A DNA stretch of 64,000 bases, taken from contig JAGYXB010001103.1 in assembly GCA_022495005.1 (NCBI GenBank), positions 372,001 through 436,000 on the forward strand, written 5' to 3'. Position 1 is the stretch's first letter; the number at the start of each line of letters is the position of its first letter. Positions 10,930 through 21,984 of the stretch are shown here, one piece after another. The stretch comes from Rhyacophila brunnea (Eukaryota; Arthropoda; Insecta; Trichoptera; Rhyacophilidae). Under the pieces are notes generated by a model, which worked only from the letters and a program-made list of their open reading frames with translations, had not been told where the DNA came from and made no database searches. The translations under genes were made by a program, and so were the position numbers.

Positions 10930-11655
10930 AGGCAAAATGAAGAATTAACACAAAAATATTTAAACATATCTGTGTTTGGGAAGCAGATAGCAGATAGATC
11001 TACTTTTTTCGAAAATGATCTTTTGATGTCAATTTTAAATGAGACTAATATCTACGAGAAGCACATTGCAACAAATCCAAAAATGTTGTACTTTTAAAGA
11101 TAAATCATAAATTTGTGCAGTAAGTCCTCTACCCTGTAAAAGCATAATGCAGCAGAGTGACTTATCGCATTAGGCTTCTACAATGTGACGCGCATATCGA
11201 CTACAATAATATGTTGAATATAAAAATGTTGGACTTACTTCATTGTGCTATTAAAGCATTTATTTGGTTGGCAACATTTTCGTACCGAATGCTTGAAACT
11301 ACTGACTCTAGTGGATGAAAAAGTAAAAACAATAGCAGTCCTGGGGTAATTGGGAAAAAAACATATTATCATCTCTTGATAATGGCCTCTGCACGAGTCC
11401 GAAACTTCAAGGAAAGAAAGAAGAAGTACACACGGTGGAAACCCAAAAACCTATGACGATGGGTTAGATCAGATTTCATGAATTTTGCTATGAAAATTGC
11501 CGCTGTTCCCTCCTGGCTTCCAGTAAACAGACTTTTACTATGATTTGTTTACCACTATTTCCATTTTTTTTAATGTGTTTATGTTTGCGGGCGGCAATTT
11601 TGGGTTAGCATCCGGGCGGCAACTACGCTTGGTGTAGCCCTGTATATGGACGCGG
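10930..11655. other. Unresolved stretch with a hAT-like end at 11600-11642
   Basis: A plus frame (10922-11097) is open across the edge of the hAT element but has no recognised motif. Near the right side, on the minus strand, CAGGGCTACACCAAGCGTAG starts at 11642 and continues with GCCGCCC repeats, resembling the end of another hAT element. Its partner end was not found. Confidence 0.35.
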
Positions 11656-11663
11656 AAAAGGAC

Positions 11664-12234
11664 CATGGCCCCCATAAGGGGTGGGGGGAGTAGCTGACAG
11701 GGCTATAGTCTGTGGGCCCGGGCTTAAGGAGTGCCCGGCGCGACGGTTCGACTAGTTAACTGAGAACAACACACACCACACATTTAATAGTAAAAAAGTC
11801 ACATTTTAACATTTTAAAATATGTGGCTTTGCGATCCAATTTGATGTGTTATGATGATTCATATAGGAATAACTGATAATTCACATGTAGAAATATATTA
11901 TACAATTATTTTAAGTGTACCTATTTCCGGACTTACAAATTGGCTATTTATTTAATATGGCTAAGGGTTGCATGATCTTTGGCTAGTACCACAAAAGAAG
12001 GGTACGATCAGTGCTTCATAATATTATGACGATGAGTGTCGTCAACTCAATAAATCAACTGGATTTATTTATAAATCGTTAAAAATACACAGCATAACCT
12101 TAACTATGCGTTTCTGCGAAAACCATTTGAGGAACACTACTGTCAAAAATTACAATGCCCTTATCTTAGCCATAGGTAGGGGGGCCCGCCATACATCCTG
12201 GCCTGGGGGCCCAGTTCAATCTGTGGGGTCCATG
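11664..12234. mobile_element. hAT-like element, CATGGCCCCC family, 571 bp, perfect TSD
   Basis: It begins CATGGCCCCCATAAGGG and ends GGGGTCCATG. The 8-bp aaaaggac is repeated exactly at 11656-11663 and 12235-12242. Related copies are 14980-15359 (minus), 55254-55630 (plus), and fragments at 2570-2765 and 44399-44450. Both ends have unusually G/C-rich subterminal blocks (GGGCCCGGGCTTAAGG) in an AT-rich genome. No ORF. Confidence 0.9.
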
Positions 12235-12305
12235 AAAAGGACACAACTCTGTCGGACTCCGACAACCCTATTTTCTACTTAGCATCAATCAATTTTAAAA
12301 ATTTT

Positions 12306-12839
12306 CAGTGGTCGAAATGGACCGAAGCGCACCGGAGCGCCGTTCCGGTTCATGAAACCCCCAAAATTATCGCTCCGTCTCGTGGAAAAATTAATTTAAC
12401 CATTTACGCATCTATTCTATACACAAGGCTGCTATCAGCGGCTATCGAGGGTTGTTTATCATATTTATGTATTGAGGAGGAATTGTTACAAAAAATTAAC
12501 AGTCCGAACTGCAAAAAGTGGTATGTTTTAAAATCAACTCGCTTGGCTGTGTTAACTTTTAAAAAGAGATAGATAGTTTTGACAGTTTAGACGGCTAACT
12601 TATTGTAACAATTATAATACCTCAATACATAAATATGATAAACTACCCTTGATAGCCGCCGATAGCAGCCTTGTGTATAGAATAGATGCGTTGAGCTAGA
12701 TAAGCCATATAATAAAAAAAGTCTAACAAACTTGTTTTTATAAAATATACCTACATACAATTTTATCAGATAACTATGTTAATATTTTCGGCAAAGTATT
12801 GAGCCCTCCGGTTCGTACAATTTTCCATTTTGAGCGCTG
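12306..12839. mobile_element. hAT-like element, CAGTGGTCGAAATGG family, with nested foldback element
   Basis: The left end is CAGTGGTCGAAATGGACC. The right end, on the minus strand, is CAGCGCTCAAAATGGAAAAT. The inner blocks CGCTCCGTCTCGTGG and CTCCGGTTCGTA are shared with copies at 21985-22205, 37370-37555 and 53232-53553. The flanks match only weakly. A foldback element occupies 12407-12690. Confidence 0.7.
12407..12690. mobile_element. Foldback-type MITE with about 84-bp terminal inverted repeats
   Basis: CGCATCTATTCTATACACAA at the left is mirrored by TTGTGTATAGAATAGATGCG at the right. The complementarity continues through the blocks CTATCAGCGGC, TTTATCATATTTATGTATTG and AATTGTTACA. The same TIR type appears at 28228-28942. 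The interior is about 115 bp. The long arms would allow a strong hairpin in DNA or RNA. Confidence 0.8.
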
Positions 12840-13391
12840 ATTTTTTTAAAAGGACCAAATTGTGTTTCGAAAATATAACTCAGTTATAATTGACTACAAT
12901 AATTATCCAACGTGATACTTCAGATGAGTGTCCCCATTATTGCTCTGCCAGCAATCATTATTTCAATTTCGTTAATTACAATCATAAATAAATCCAAGGC
13001 ACATCCAAAACGCGGTAAATTTCCATTGTAATTGACCATTTACGCTCGTGATTATTGTGTCAAATATTTGCATTGAATTATATTGTAGAATGCACGTGTT
13101 AACGTAACACCCAATTGTAAATTCAAATATTTAGTCTGAATTTTGATGTATGATAATAGTGTTACAACAGCCAATTATGTATTTGCTAAATATCAATAAA
13201 TATACTGTTAATAAAGACACCGATCTCGTTGCTAACTATAGTCAGTAGCCTGAATACAATACTGTCTGACAACAAGATCTCGTCGATAGCCGGAAGTCGT
13301 TGTAATCGCATATGGAAGACTTCTCAGTGACGTACCTGTCATGGCGGCAACGTGTGTTTAAATAATGTATCAGCTCTTTTTTAGATGCTAC
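12840..13391. other. No recognised feature
   Basis: AT-rich sequence. No ORF above 60 codons and no repeat partner found in the window. Confidence 0.35.
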
Positions 13392-13911
13392 GGCTCTATG
13401 TTACGAGAGCTTACCCCGAAGAAACGTCAGATTTTTTGAGTCTATACCTGAAACCATCTAAACGCCACTTTCCTTATTTTATTGATCAAATTTGAGTCGG
13501 AATTATCTGAAATAATAACAATATCGTTTAATTAACACGGCTAAATTTTATATAAATATTGTTATCTATAACGTTATTTTGAACAATGTTCCTTATTTTC
13601 GCATGTTTAGAGCGTTTTTATACGAAGGATTAAGTCTTCGTGTCAAAGGTAATATTATATTTATTTTAATTTTATGAAATGCATTCGCAAACTCTATTAT
13701 GCTATACTGATTTTTGAAAACGGTGAATTTTATTAATAATGTTTGAATTTTATTCATTGTAAATGATTTTCATATTTGTACTTATTGTCTACGCTTATAA
13801 TAGCGGATTTGCCTTAGTTGTAAATGCTCAAAAAGTGGCGTTTAGATGGTTTCAGGTATAGACTCGAAAAATCTGACGTTTCTCCGGGGTAAGCTCTCGT
13901 AACATAGAGCC
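13392..13911. mobile_element. MITE with about 80-bp terminal inverted repeats
   Basis: GGCTCTATGTTACGAGAGCT at 13392 is mirrored by AGCTCTCGTAACATAGAGCC ending at 13911. The arms remain complementary to AACGCCACTTT / AAAGTGGCGTT, with a few mismatches. The interior (about 360 bp) is AT-rich with no ORF. I do not see a convincing target duplication. Confidence 0.8.
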
Positions 13912-14121
13912 TTTTATATATATCTTTATTATAAAAAGCATCAAATTACGTAAATTGATAGATCAGTACACCACGGAAGCGTAAAATGAAATCATAAATT
14001 TAGGGGCGTTCCTCATTTGAAACGGAAGTACGATTTACTGCATATTAGGGGCTTGTTAGTTCACAGTTTTAACACGTAGACAAGAAGTTCTTGTTAGACA
14101 ATAAATTTAATGTACATACGC

Positions 14122-14964
14122 CAGTAGCAAAGGGTGGAGGTAGGCTGTTAAGATCCAACACAAATCGTGCACACTAAGCACTGTCAGTCAAACGGATTTA
14201 TTTTCATTGAACTAAGACTATAATGTGTAGATAGTGTTTGTTTGTTTTTAAAATTCAATTAAATCCTGCCTAATCGAAGTTATAGTAGATAATATTCAAA
14301 AAACATTCGTTTATCTATAAAATAAATACAATTATGCCATTAAACCATACATCGTTTTAGATATCGTCTCTGTTCTGGCAGAACACACTAACTGGAGAAT
14401 ACTAGTTTTGAGTAATTTGACTTTGAAGTTGTTAAAATGTTTGAAATGGTCAATCATGTGAGTTTATTAATTAATCGTAAAAAGAATGACTTTAAAAAAA
14501 AGACTGTTTATTTATTAAAAAGGTGTTCAGACGGTAAAGTTTGAAATAAGGAACATTTTGGTATAACTAACTCAATATGTAATTTTTTCGAATTAGTGTC
14601 TTCTGCCAGAACAGTGACGATATTTTATAGATAGAAGAATATTTTTCATCGGTTATGGTTTGGTTAAGGCAGGGCTTAATGAATTCAAAAAAATAAGCAT
14701 CGCAATTTGTAATATGTATTCTTAATTTAACGAAAACAAATAAGTATGACTGAAAAAGTGAGCACTATTTGTATTGGATCGCCCATAGCATACCTAGACT
14801 ATTATGGTTTGGTTTAGGCATGGTTTAATTGAATTTCAAAAAATAAACAGCACCATCTGCAAATTGTATTTTTAGTTAAAACAAATAACAAATAAGTATG
14901 TACAAAGTTCAGTATGCACTATTTATGTCGAATCTTAACAGCCTACCTCCACCCCTCGCCAGTG
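14122..14964. mobile_element. hAT-like element, CAGTAGCAAAGGG family, 843 bp, with nested MITE
   Basis: The left end is CAGTAGCAAAGGGTGGAGG and the right end on the minus strand is CACTGGCGAGGGGTGGAGG; both continue TAGGCTGTTAAGAT. The flanks are acatacgc and acataggc (7 of 8). A 257-bp MITE is nested at 14364-14620. Inside, GGTTTAGGCA followed by GGTTTAAT occurs more than once, as in the relatives at 48870-49150 and 52374-52830. Confidence 0.85.
14364..14620 (+). mobile_element. 257-bp MITE (TGTTCTGGCAGAA), copy 1
   Basis: The TIRs are TCGTCTCTGTTCTGGCAGAA and, from the other end, TCGTCACTGTTCTGGCAGAA. It is flanked on both sides by TA. Two other copies (50844-51100, 59317-59573) have exactly the same length. 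Nested in the hAT element 14122-14964. Confidence 0.85.
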
Positions 14965-14979
14965 ACATAGGCTTATATA

Positions 14980-15359
14980 CATTGCCCCCATATCTTGAAG
15001 CGGGCCGGGCCCTCTACGAGGTTAAAGTCAGTGTGACGATCTACAGTTGTGTAATACAAATAGTGTTCAAGGTAAAATTTAGGGTTGTTTTATAGCGATT
15101 TTTTGTATTTTCAATACACCCATTTGAATTGTGGAGTTATCTAATATCGACAAACAATAATCGAAAATTGCATCACACAAGTAGATACATTTTGAAATGT
15201 TAGTATGCGTGAAGTGAAATACCGCCGCAGGCGACATTTTTTACTATTAGTGCAATTTTGTGATGTGTGTTTATCTCACTTGGCTGGTCGATCCGCCATG
15301 CTGGGCCCCCCTTAAGCTTGGGCCCCCAGACTAGTCACCCCCCTCTCATGGGGGCCATG
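14980..15359 (-). mobile_element. hAT-like element, CATGGCCCCC family, minus orientation, perfect TSD
   Basis: It starts CATTGCCCCCATATC and ends GGGGGCCATG, and is flanked by exact cttatata copies at 14972-14979 and 15360-15367. It is the reverse complement of 55254-55630 along its length, including the GCCGCCAGCGG-like block and TTAATGTTTGTCGATA-like sequence. It sits only 15 bp from the end of the neighbouring hAT element. Confidence 0.9.
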
Positions 15360-15479
15360 CTTATATATATACAAAAATAGTTGTTCAAGCTTTATTTCAT
15401 ACTAACGATAGCGTGAAAGGCGGAAATAAAAAGCAGATTGATTCACAGAATGAAGAAATAAGACTGACTCGATTTGAGT

Positions 15480-15533
15480 AATATTGTATAGCAAAAATTG
15501 TCCCTTTGACGAAAAAGTTTGTGAACCCCTGCT
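15480..15533 (-). mobile_element. hAT-like terminus fragment (CAGGGGTTCACAAAC)
   Basis: Read on the minus strand from 15533: CAGGGGTTCACAAACTTTTT. The pattern is that of many hAT ends. The matching other end was not located. Confidence 0.45.
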
Positions 15534-15670
15534 GTAGTTGCTACCAGACTATAGTTTGAAACCAGTGGCGTAGATCTTCTAATGTAATTATTCATACTTG
15601 TTAATACTCTAATGAATAGAGTCCATCAGGCTGCAATAATACACTAGTTCAATGCAGTTACGTTCATTAA

Positions 15671-16383
15671 CGGCCCACATGCTCAGCGTAGGTCAAAATG
15701 GAGCTTTTATGGTATTTTCAGAGCATAATCCTGGACATTCCTTAAACGTTGTAGATAATCTATTTATATAATTGTGAAGCCTTATTATCCTTTATATTTA
15801 TTTTAAACATTTGATGACTGCATAAAGTATTTTTATTACATAAAATAGTATTCTTTTAAGCCTCTCGCTCTAATGTTTTAGAATATAGTCATATTTCAGT
15901 ACGTCCATGTGCAGTGGTGTTAAGATTTTTTAGATTTATTAATTTTTAAACGCATTCACAAAACCATTAGTATAATTAATGTTAACATTATATAGTGATA
16001 TATTTACGATAAAAAATATATTTTATAATCTCTGTGATCCCAAATTTGACAAGAATTAGGCATTTTATTATTAAAAAAATGGGCACGATGAGGATAATTC
16101 TAAAGATACTGATTATAAGCTATGTCGTTGACCATTCAAATATGATAAACATCCTACGAATAATGTTTGCTTTATAATAATTATTGACCTAAGAATAAGC
16201 TAGTATTTTTTTGAAATACGCCATTTCTATCTATCTGTTATAAATAAATTAAATAAATATAAAGGATAATAAGGCTTCAAAATTATATAAATAGATTATA
16301 TACAACATTTAAGGAATGTCCAGGGTTATGCTCTGAAAATACCATAAAAGCTCCATTTTGACCTACGTAGAGCATGTGGGCCC
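15671..16383. mobile_element. TTAA-target (piggyBac-type) non-autonomous element, 713 bp
   Basis: TTAA occurs immediately outside both ends (15667-15670 and 16384-16387). The left TIR starts CGGCCCACATGCTC and the right, on the minus strand, GGGCCCACATGCTC. The inverted repeat is very long, about 170 bp, through AGGTCAAAATGGAGC, CCTGGACATTCCTTAAACG and GCCTTATTATCCTTTATATT. No transposase frame. Relatives: 32500-32782 and 37800-38372. Confidence 0.9.
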
Positions 16384-16741
16384 TTAATGAAACACTCTTC
16401 GTTCAAGTCCGCTCATGCGATGGGAGAAAGTTATTTGACGAAACGTCTCCCGCGAACAAAAACTGACCTGGCTAAATCGAAGTGAGTAAAATACCTCTGG
16501 TAAAAATACAGGTCACGTAGAGCGGCGCGATATCCAATAGTGAGAGATAAGACGTTCGCTCGCCAAATGTTCGGTAATTGCGATCAATTACGACAGAAAT
16601 GGTAAACTAAAATCGTACAAAAATGGTAAATCAACTACTAACTGTTGACGCAATGCTATGAAACACACGACACTTTTTCACTAGTGAGTCACTAAACATG
16701 GAGTGAGTATCGCGACACTTCGGACCAAAGAGTTGCCTAGA
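16384..16741. other. No recognised feature
   Basis: Somewhat less AT-rich spacer between two transposons. I see no ORF, RNA gene or repeat partner. Confidence 0.35.
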
Positions 16742-16749
16742 GTCATAAC

Positions 16750-17533
16750 TAGGGATTCCAATCCCAGGATCCCGAGCTATTTTCGATACCTATGAATTCC
16801 GGAATTGATAAACATAATCCCGAAACTTTCGGGATTGATTTTTTTATCAATTTTTATGGAAAATAAAATAAAAATAAAAATATAACAGAAAAAAATACTT
16901 TTAATAACAAATAACTACATTAGAAATAAACTGAGTTTGAATGAAGTTTGATTTATACCAATGTGTAAGTTGCCGATTCATTTTATTTTTTCACATAAAT
17001 TAATAAAAATGAGAAAAATTGGAAAAAAACAATGCTTCGCACTTTTAACAAAGTAATTCCACCATGATCTCATACGTTTTACGGCAGTTTCATATTTGGC
17101 TGACTTTATTATCTTAGATTAGATTTATGAAGCGGAAAGGCCATAAGTACCTACACCATGATTATTTGCTTTACTATTTTAAATCACGCTAATCCATTCA
17201 TTTTTCTTTACTATCAGAAAGAAATTCAAGTCTTTACTATCAGAAACAGCAATCTCATATTAAATTCACATTATTATTTACTCCATTAAACTTATGTATT
17301 TCCAAGATTGAACGTAGATATACAATATTAACAATAAATGTCGTAAATAGTATAAATTATAAGTACTAGATTTATTTTTGACCGATTTTATCAATGTTAT
17401 TTTAAACATGAAAATTTTATATTAACAATGGAACAAAATGCTGATCCCGTGACCAGTTCCGAGATTCCGGGATTGTCAAATTGTAATCCCGAAATCCCGG
17501 GATCCGAATTTTGGCTCGGGATTGGATTCCCTA
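16750..17533. mobile_element. hAT-like element, TAGGGATTCC family, 784 bp, perfect TSD
   Basis: The left end is TAGGGATTCCAATCCCAGGA and the right, on the minus strand, TAGGGAATCCAATCCCGAGC. The 8-bp gtcataac is exact at 16742-16749 and 17534-17541. Subterminal regions contain many CCCGGGAT / ATCCCGAAA motifs, likely transposase-binding repeats. The interior is AT-rich without an ORF. Confidence 0.9.
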
Positions 17534-17541
17534 GTCATAAC

Positions 17542-18150
17542 TCACATATTAAAAAAATCGAGTTTTGAGATAATCGCAAAAAACTACCAGAGCACTGTTT
17601 GTTGTAATTAGAATAAAAGTATTGAGCTCCCTTGAATATTAATGAGTGAGTCGATTTAATTTTTTTTTAAATATATATAATACTCCTAAGGTTGCATATA
17701 AACAGTACACTAAGAGAAATATAGAGCTCCCTGATTGGTTAGAATAGCCTTGATGACAGGTGGCATAGCTGCCTGATATTTTGCATGGTATTGAAGAAAC
17801 ACTTTCATAGAACATGGGGTCTGTTCCTTAAGAGGATTCAAAGGTGTAATAACTATAAATATGTATATTAATATTTCAACGTTGACTAATAATATTAGAG
17901 ATTAAAATATGTAAAGATATTTTTTTACATGTCTATTACATAATACGTCAATTCGATAATAACACAACTTCCAAGAGATTAAGTTTTAAGGCTTGTTTAT
18001 TGAGTAAGGTTAGGTTAGGTTGTTAATGCTGTTAATGACATGTGTCGGTATTAGTGCGAGTACTACTGATTAGTACTAAGCCCGTGTAAACAAGCCCGTA
18101 TGCAAGATCAAAGTGACCATTCGCACTGTTATAGCAGGGAATCTTCATTT
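17542..18150. other. No recognised feature
   Basis: AT-rich. A short TTAGGTTAGGTT block lies at about 18008. The phrase GAGCTCCCT occurs twice, at 17626 and about 17725. Confidence 0.35.
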
Positions 18151-18159
18151 CAGATAGTA

Positions 18160-18311
18160 TCATCATCATCAGCCAGGCTCAAAAAACAGCTGGATGTAGA
18201 CCTCGCTTACCTTCTTCCACTCTTCTCGGTACTTAATTCTTCATAACTTTATGTGTTCGTCAATTCATCGGGTTTTAGGATGTCCCTGTGGTCGTTAATC
18301 CACTTAGACCT
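18160..18311 (-). mobile_element. 5'-truncated RTE-like LINE insert, (TGA)n tail, 9-bp TSD
   Basis: On the minus strand a short frame reads YREEWKKVSEVYIQLFFEPG followed by TGATGATGATGA. This is the style of the extreme C-terminus and tail of RTE elements. cagatagta is exact at 18151-18159 and 18312-18320, so the element is only 152 bp. Upstream of the terminal codons there are stops and frame changes. Confidence 0.75.
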
Positions 18312-18320
18312 CAGATAGTA

Positions 18321-18977
18321 CGTCACAACAAAGCATTTTTCTGTAAATATTTGAAACAGTGCAAATATAATTTCAATCCATTGAGATATTAACCATAATA
18401 GATAGACAATCGATTTAGAATTATTATTTATAATGGATAGAAGTATTTTCGTTAATTTTGCTTTTCTACAACCAAAATGTCGCCATTTTTTTTTACTTAA
18501 ATAAATATTTTTAAAATAGCAAGTTGGCACCCACTGCAAAATTACAATACCAATGGGCATCTACTTATACACTTTTTCCACTTCCGGTCGACTACGAAGA
18601 TTATTATCTATGTCTCTTTCTCTATGGATGAAACTTTTTTGATTATATGGTATCAGCTGCAGCCTGCGACGCCATTTATTACTGCTTTCTGATCGATTTT
18701 ATAACCGTACGATTACTATTTTATTTATGCGGCGATCAGACGGTCAACGAAGATTTGGAAAGTCGGTCAAGTAACCAATAATGTATAGTAACGCGTATTT
18801 CATTGTCTATGCGTCGATGATTCCTAATTTAAAATCAAAAGAAAGTACATTATCGTCTCATTGCTATGTATTAACCAGTGCCTTCTATAGATTTACTCTA
18901 TAATAGTAATCTAAAGGCTCATCAATCTTCATACGTAACGCCGGATTTGACTCCTTTAATGCCTTGTCTAAACAAAT
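18321..18977. other. No recognised feature
   Basis: A 103-codon minus frame ends in this stretch but overlaps the RTE tail and lacks any motif. I treat it as chance. No other structure seen. Confidence 0.35.
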
Positions 18978-19376
18978 CGTGTCCGGAAATTTGTACGTAT
19001 GCAGTTCGCCGTATCACACTTCACCGTGAAATGTTATAAGTATCGGAAATATATTGTCGTATATTAAAGATCGTCCAACCTCTTTGGGTCGTATAGTACT
19101 GAGATAAAATGCATGTCTAAAAAACAGTTTACAGGGAGCCAGTGGCAAAAAAAATTGAAAATAGCTGATATACTGGATTGTTTGTTAGGTTAGGTTAGGT
19201 TTTCATTCTTTTTTTCATGAATTTTGCCAAAATCGGCTATGAAAATTGAATTGATGTTCATATTGAATCTAATAAAATTGGAGATCTTATAGTATACGAT
19301 CTTCTCTTTCCGATAGAAAGCTCACGGCGAACTGTGCTACGGTGAAATGTTTTACGTACAATTTACATTTATAACC
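18978..19376. mobile_element. MITE family P, copy 1
   Basis: It begins CGTGTCCGGAAATTTGTACG and ends with AGCTCACGGCGAACTGTG, then TTTTACGTACAATTTACAT. The ends are loosely inverted (GCAGTTCGCCGTATCACAC versus CACAGTTCGCCGTGAGC). It includes a TTAGGTTAGGTTAGG block. Other copies: 38953-39530, 41771-42196, 51118-51756, and a short relative at 54593-54759. Confidence 0.7.
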
Positions 19377-19393
19377 TAAACAAATATACATCA

Positions 19394-19700
19394 GTGGGTC
19401 TATTCTATGCTTATCGACCGCTAAAGTGATAAAGTGAAAAATATTATCAAACTTAGGGTAGGTTTGTATCAAAATATTAGCACTTATTGTAACAATTACA
19501 CGAAGCCGGTTTTATTGTTGCAATAAGTGCTATATTTTAACAGCACCTATCTTGCTGCTGTTAAAATATCGCACTTATTGCAACAATAAAAACCGGCTTC
19601 GTGTAATTGTTACAATAAGTGCTAATATTTTGATACAAACCTACCCTAAGTTTGATACTATTTATCAATTTAGTGTTCGATAAGTATAGAATAGACCCAC
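19394..19700. mobile_element. Near-perfect 307-bp palindrome, copy 1
   Basis: The arms are about 148 nt each and start GTGGGTCTATTCTATGCTTA / end TAAGTATAGAATAGACCCAC. The innermost pairing is TATATTTTAACAGC with GCTGTTAAAATAT around a loop of about 12 nt. Blocks such as GCACTTATTGTAACAATTAC, CGAAGCCGG and AAACTTAGGGTAGGTTTGTA are repeated in inverted form. The other copy at 20969-21276 differs at only two positions. No ORF and no clear TSD. Confidence 0.9.
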
Positions 19701-20140
19701 AGTTGTCCACGAACAAGGTAATACACATGTATGAAAACATAATCGTTTCTTCGTAACTAACACACGTACACACCTGCAAATATTTCTATCAAATTAATTA
19801 TAGTTTGGACAGTCTAAATCGTATAAATTTGCGCGCTTTAAACGAAACATCATTTAATGACACTATAAGCCGCTACTTCCGATGAAACACGAAGAATTTC
19901 CTCCAACCACGGCCATACTTGCTTGTTTATCGGTGCTTCATCTGGTAAGAATATCTTGAAAAAATATAGACATCTACTATTTAAGTTTTTAAATTAATTT
20001 TAAATATAATATCTACATATATATTATATAATTTAGTATAATAATCATTTTTTAAAGCACTGATATCGAACCGATTTTTATTTGTTGACCTCATTCAATT
20101 TTCTTCTGAAAGCTAACCCGGGAACGAATCTTTAATTACA
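19701..20140. other. No recognised feature
   Basis: AT-rich spacer between the palindrome and a hAT element. A minus frame of 72 codons is a shadow of the palindrome. Confidence 0.35.
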
Positions 20141-20148
20141 CTCTAACA

Positions 20149-20472
20149 CAGCGATACTCAACATGCGGCCCTTTAAGCTTTTATGTGCGGCCCGAAACAC
20201 ATTTATTATCAGGAATTTCGTATATCTTGATATATCGATTCTTTTCGACACCCGAAGAGGATTGTCATTATGGTCCACATCATATCTGGTATAAGAGTGT
20301 TGCTATTGCATACGATTAATTTAAAAACACGCATAATTTTTTAAATCTCAAAAATGTTTTGTAAAAAAGGAGGGATTTCATGACTTTTTCGTCACACCAG
20401 TAGTGATGCGGCCCGCGTTACTTTACAAATATATATATTTGGCTCGAAAAAAAAAAAGGTTGAGTATCATTA
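20149..20472. mobile_element. hAT-like element, CAGCGATACTCAAC family, 324 bp, perfect TSD
   Basis: The left end is CAGCGATACTCAACATGCGG and the right end, on the minus strand, is TAATGATACTCAACCTTTTT. ctctaaca is exact at 20141-20148 and 20473-20480. GCGGCCCG motifs lie inside both ends. It has no ORF. Confidence 0.9.
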
Positions 20473-20480
20473 CTCTAACA

Positions 20481-20968
20481 GTTCTGATTTAAATAATACG
20501 GAACAGGGTTCAAAATCGATAAACAAAAAAAATTAAAACGATCAACAAATTTTTTATACTATGTATATTTATATACCTATGTTGTATTTTCATGTAAAAA
20601 AATCATCAAAATATAAGCTATTTAACCGTTTCCAGTAATACCCATTGTTTACATTATAAACCATTCCAAAATGTCAAAAATATCGAAAAATAATCAACCC
20701 CATTTTTTACTGTACGCAATTGTAATAATATATGCGTGCCAGTGTTTTTAAAACAGTGACGTGTTTTAATAAAAATTGACTGCAAACGATATTTGTTCAG
20801 AGTTATTTGCTTACATTATGACGGTTGCATGATAGACTAGTAGAATATGTACTAATAAAATACCTGGAAGATTCTCGTGAATATGTGTAAGTGCTTAAAT
20901 AGTTTTTTTTTCAAATTAATAATATCATAGACAAATCTACACGCACCTCTGCCCACTAATCGACACCT
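20481..20968. other. No recognised feature
   Basis: AT-rich spacer before the second palindrome. No ORF and no repeat partner. Confidence 0.35.
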
Positions 20969-21276
20969 GTGGGTCTATTCTATGCTTATCGACCGCTAAA
21001 GTGATAAAGTGAAAAATATTATCAAACTTAGGGTAGGTTTGTATCAAAATATTAGCACTTATTGTAACAATTACACGAAGCCGGTTTTTATTGTTGCAAT
21101 AAGTGCTATATTTTAACAGCGCCTATCTTGCTGCTGTTAAAATATCGCACTTATTGCAACAATAAAAACCGGCTTCGTGTAATTGTTACAATAAGTGCTA
21201 ATATTTTGATACAAACCTACCCTAAGTTTGATACTATTTATCAATTTAGTGTTCGATAAGTATAGAATAGACCCAC
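20969..21276. mobile_element. Near-perfect 308-bp palindrome, copy 2
   Basis: Identical to 19394-19700 except for one extra T in a T run and one A-to-G change next to the loop. The two copies are only about 1.3 kb apart, on either side of a hAT element. Near identity means recent insertion, recent local duplication or gene conversion. Confidence 0.9.
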
Positions 21277-21414
21277 TGGTCTTAATTGAGCGTGTAATGG
21301 GACCCTATGGTTGAAGTGAATTTTTATAAGTGGAAATGTCTCAGGACCAGTTGCTTTGACTGAATCTATATAAATTTAAGTTTAAAGAGCCTATGGAAGG
21401 AAGGAGAATATTAA

Positions 21415-21893
21415 TAATTACAAGATAAAAAGAACTTTTCATATAAGTACCACATTTTTAAATTTTCTGTTGAATCATATAAACTTGATAATTCTATGTA
21501 TTAAAAAAAACTTTTTTTTGTACTTGATATAAATACTGAATAAATATTATAGAATACTTAAATGTCATTTTGACATTTCATATTGATTTCCATAGTAACG
21601 CACGTATATATTAATAATTTAGTTGCTACGACCCCCTTAGTAACCAACAATAATGACTTTCCATAGAAGACAGAATTAACTGAATATGAATTCAATTCAG
21701 CTTAAAAATGGCTAAAAGTATTAAAAGAATGCATTGTCGTCGTGTTCTGATATATTCTAAGAGTTTCAAATGTCTAGCTAGTCGGGAAGATAGTTAAAAA
21801 TCTTCAATCGTCCAATACAAATTATGGAGAAACAAGAAAAAAAATGTACTGGACAAACAAAAATATGAGCTAATAAAAACGTGGTAAAAATTG
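21415..21893 (+). mobile_element. Family X element
   Basis: It runs from AATTACAAGATAAAAAGAAC to CTAATAAAAACGTGGTAAAA and has the same landmarks as 6413-6863. An internal stretch is replaced by an unrelated TCCAATACAAATTATGGAG sequence near 21810. Confidence 0.7.
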
Positions 21894-21984
21894 TAGCACA
21901 TAACAAAAGCTAACTGCCGAACAATCTAAATTATAATGCAATAGATCTTCACGTTGACAGTATGATGTCGCAAATTTTATAAAT

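Noticed and set aside
18249..18560. 103-codon minus-strand ORF
   Set aside because: Its N-terminal part is AT-rich chance sequence and its end lies in the RTE insert; no family resemblance.
18978..19376. CRISPR-like or satellite array built from the recurring P sequence
   Set aside because: Copies are scattered over 36 kb, not arrayed, and carry transposon-like ends.
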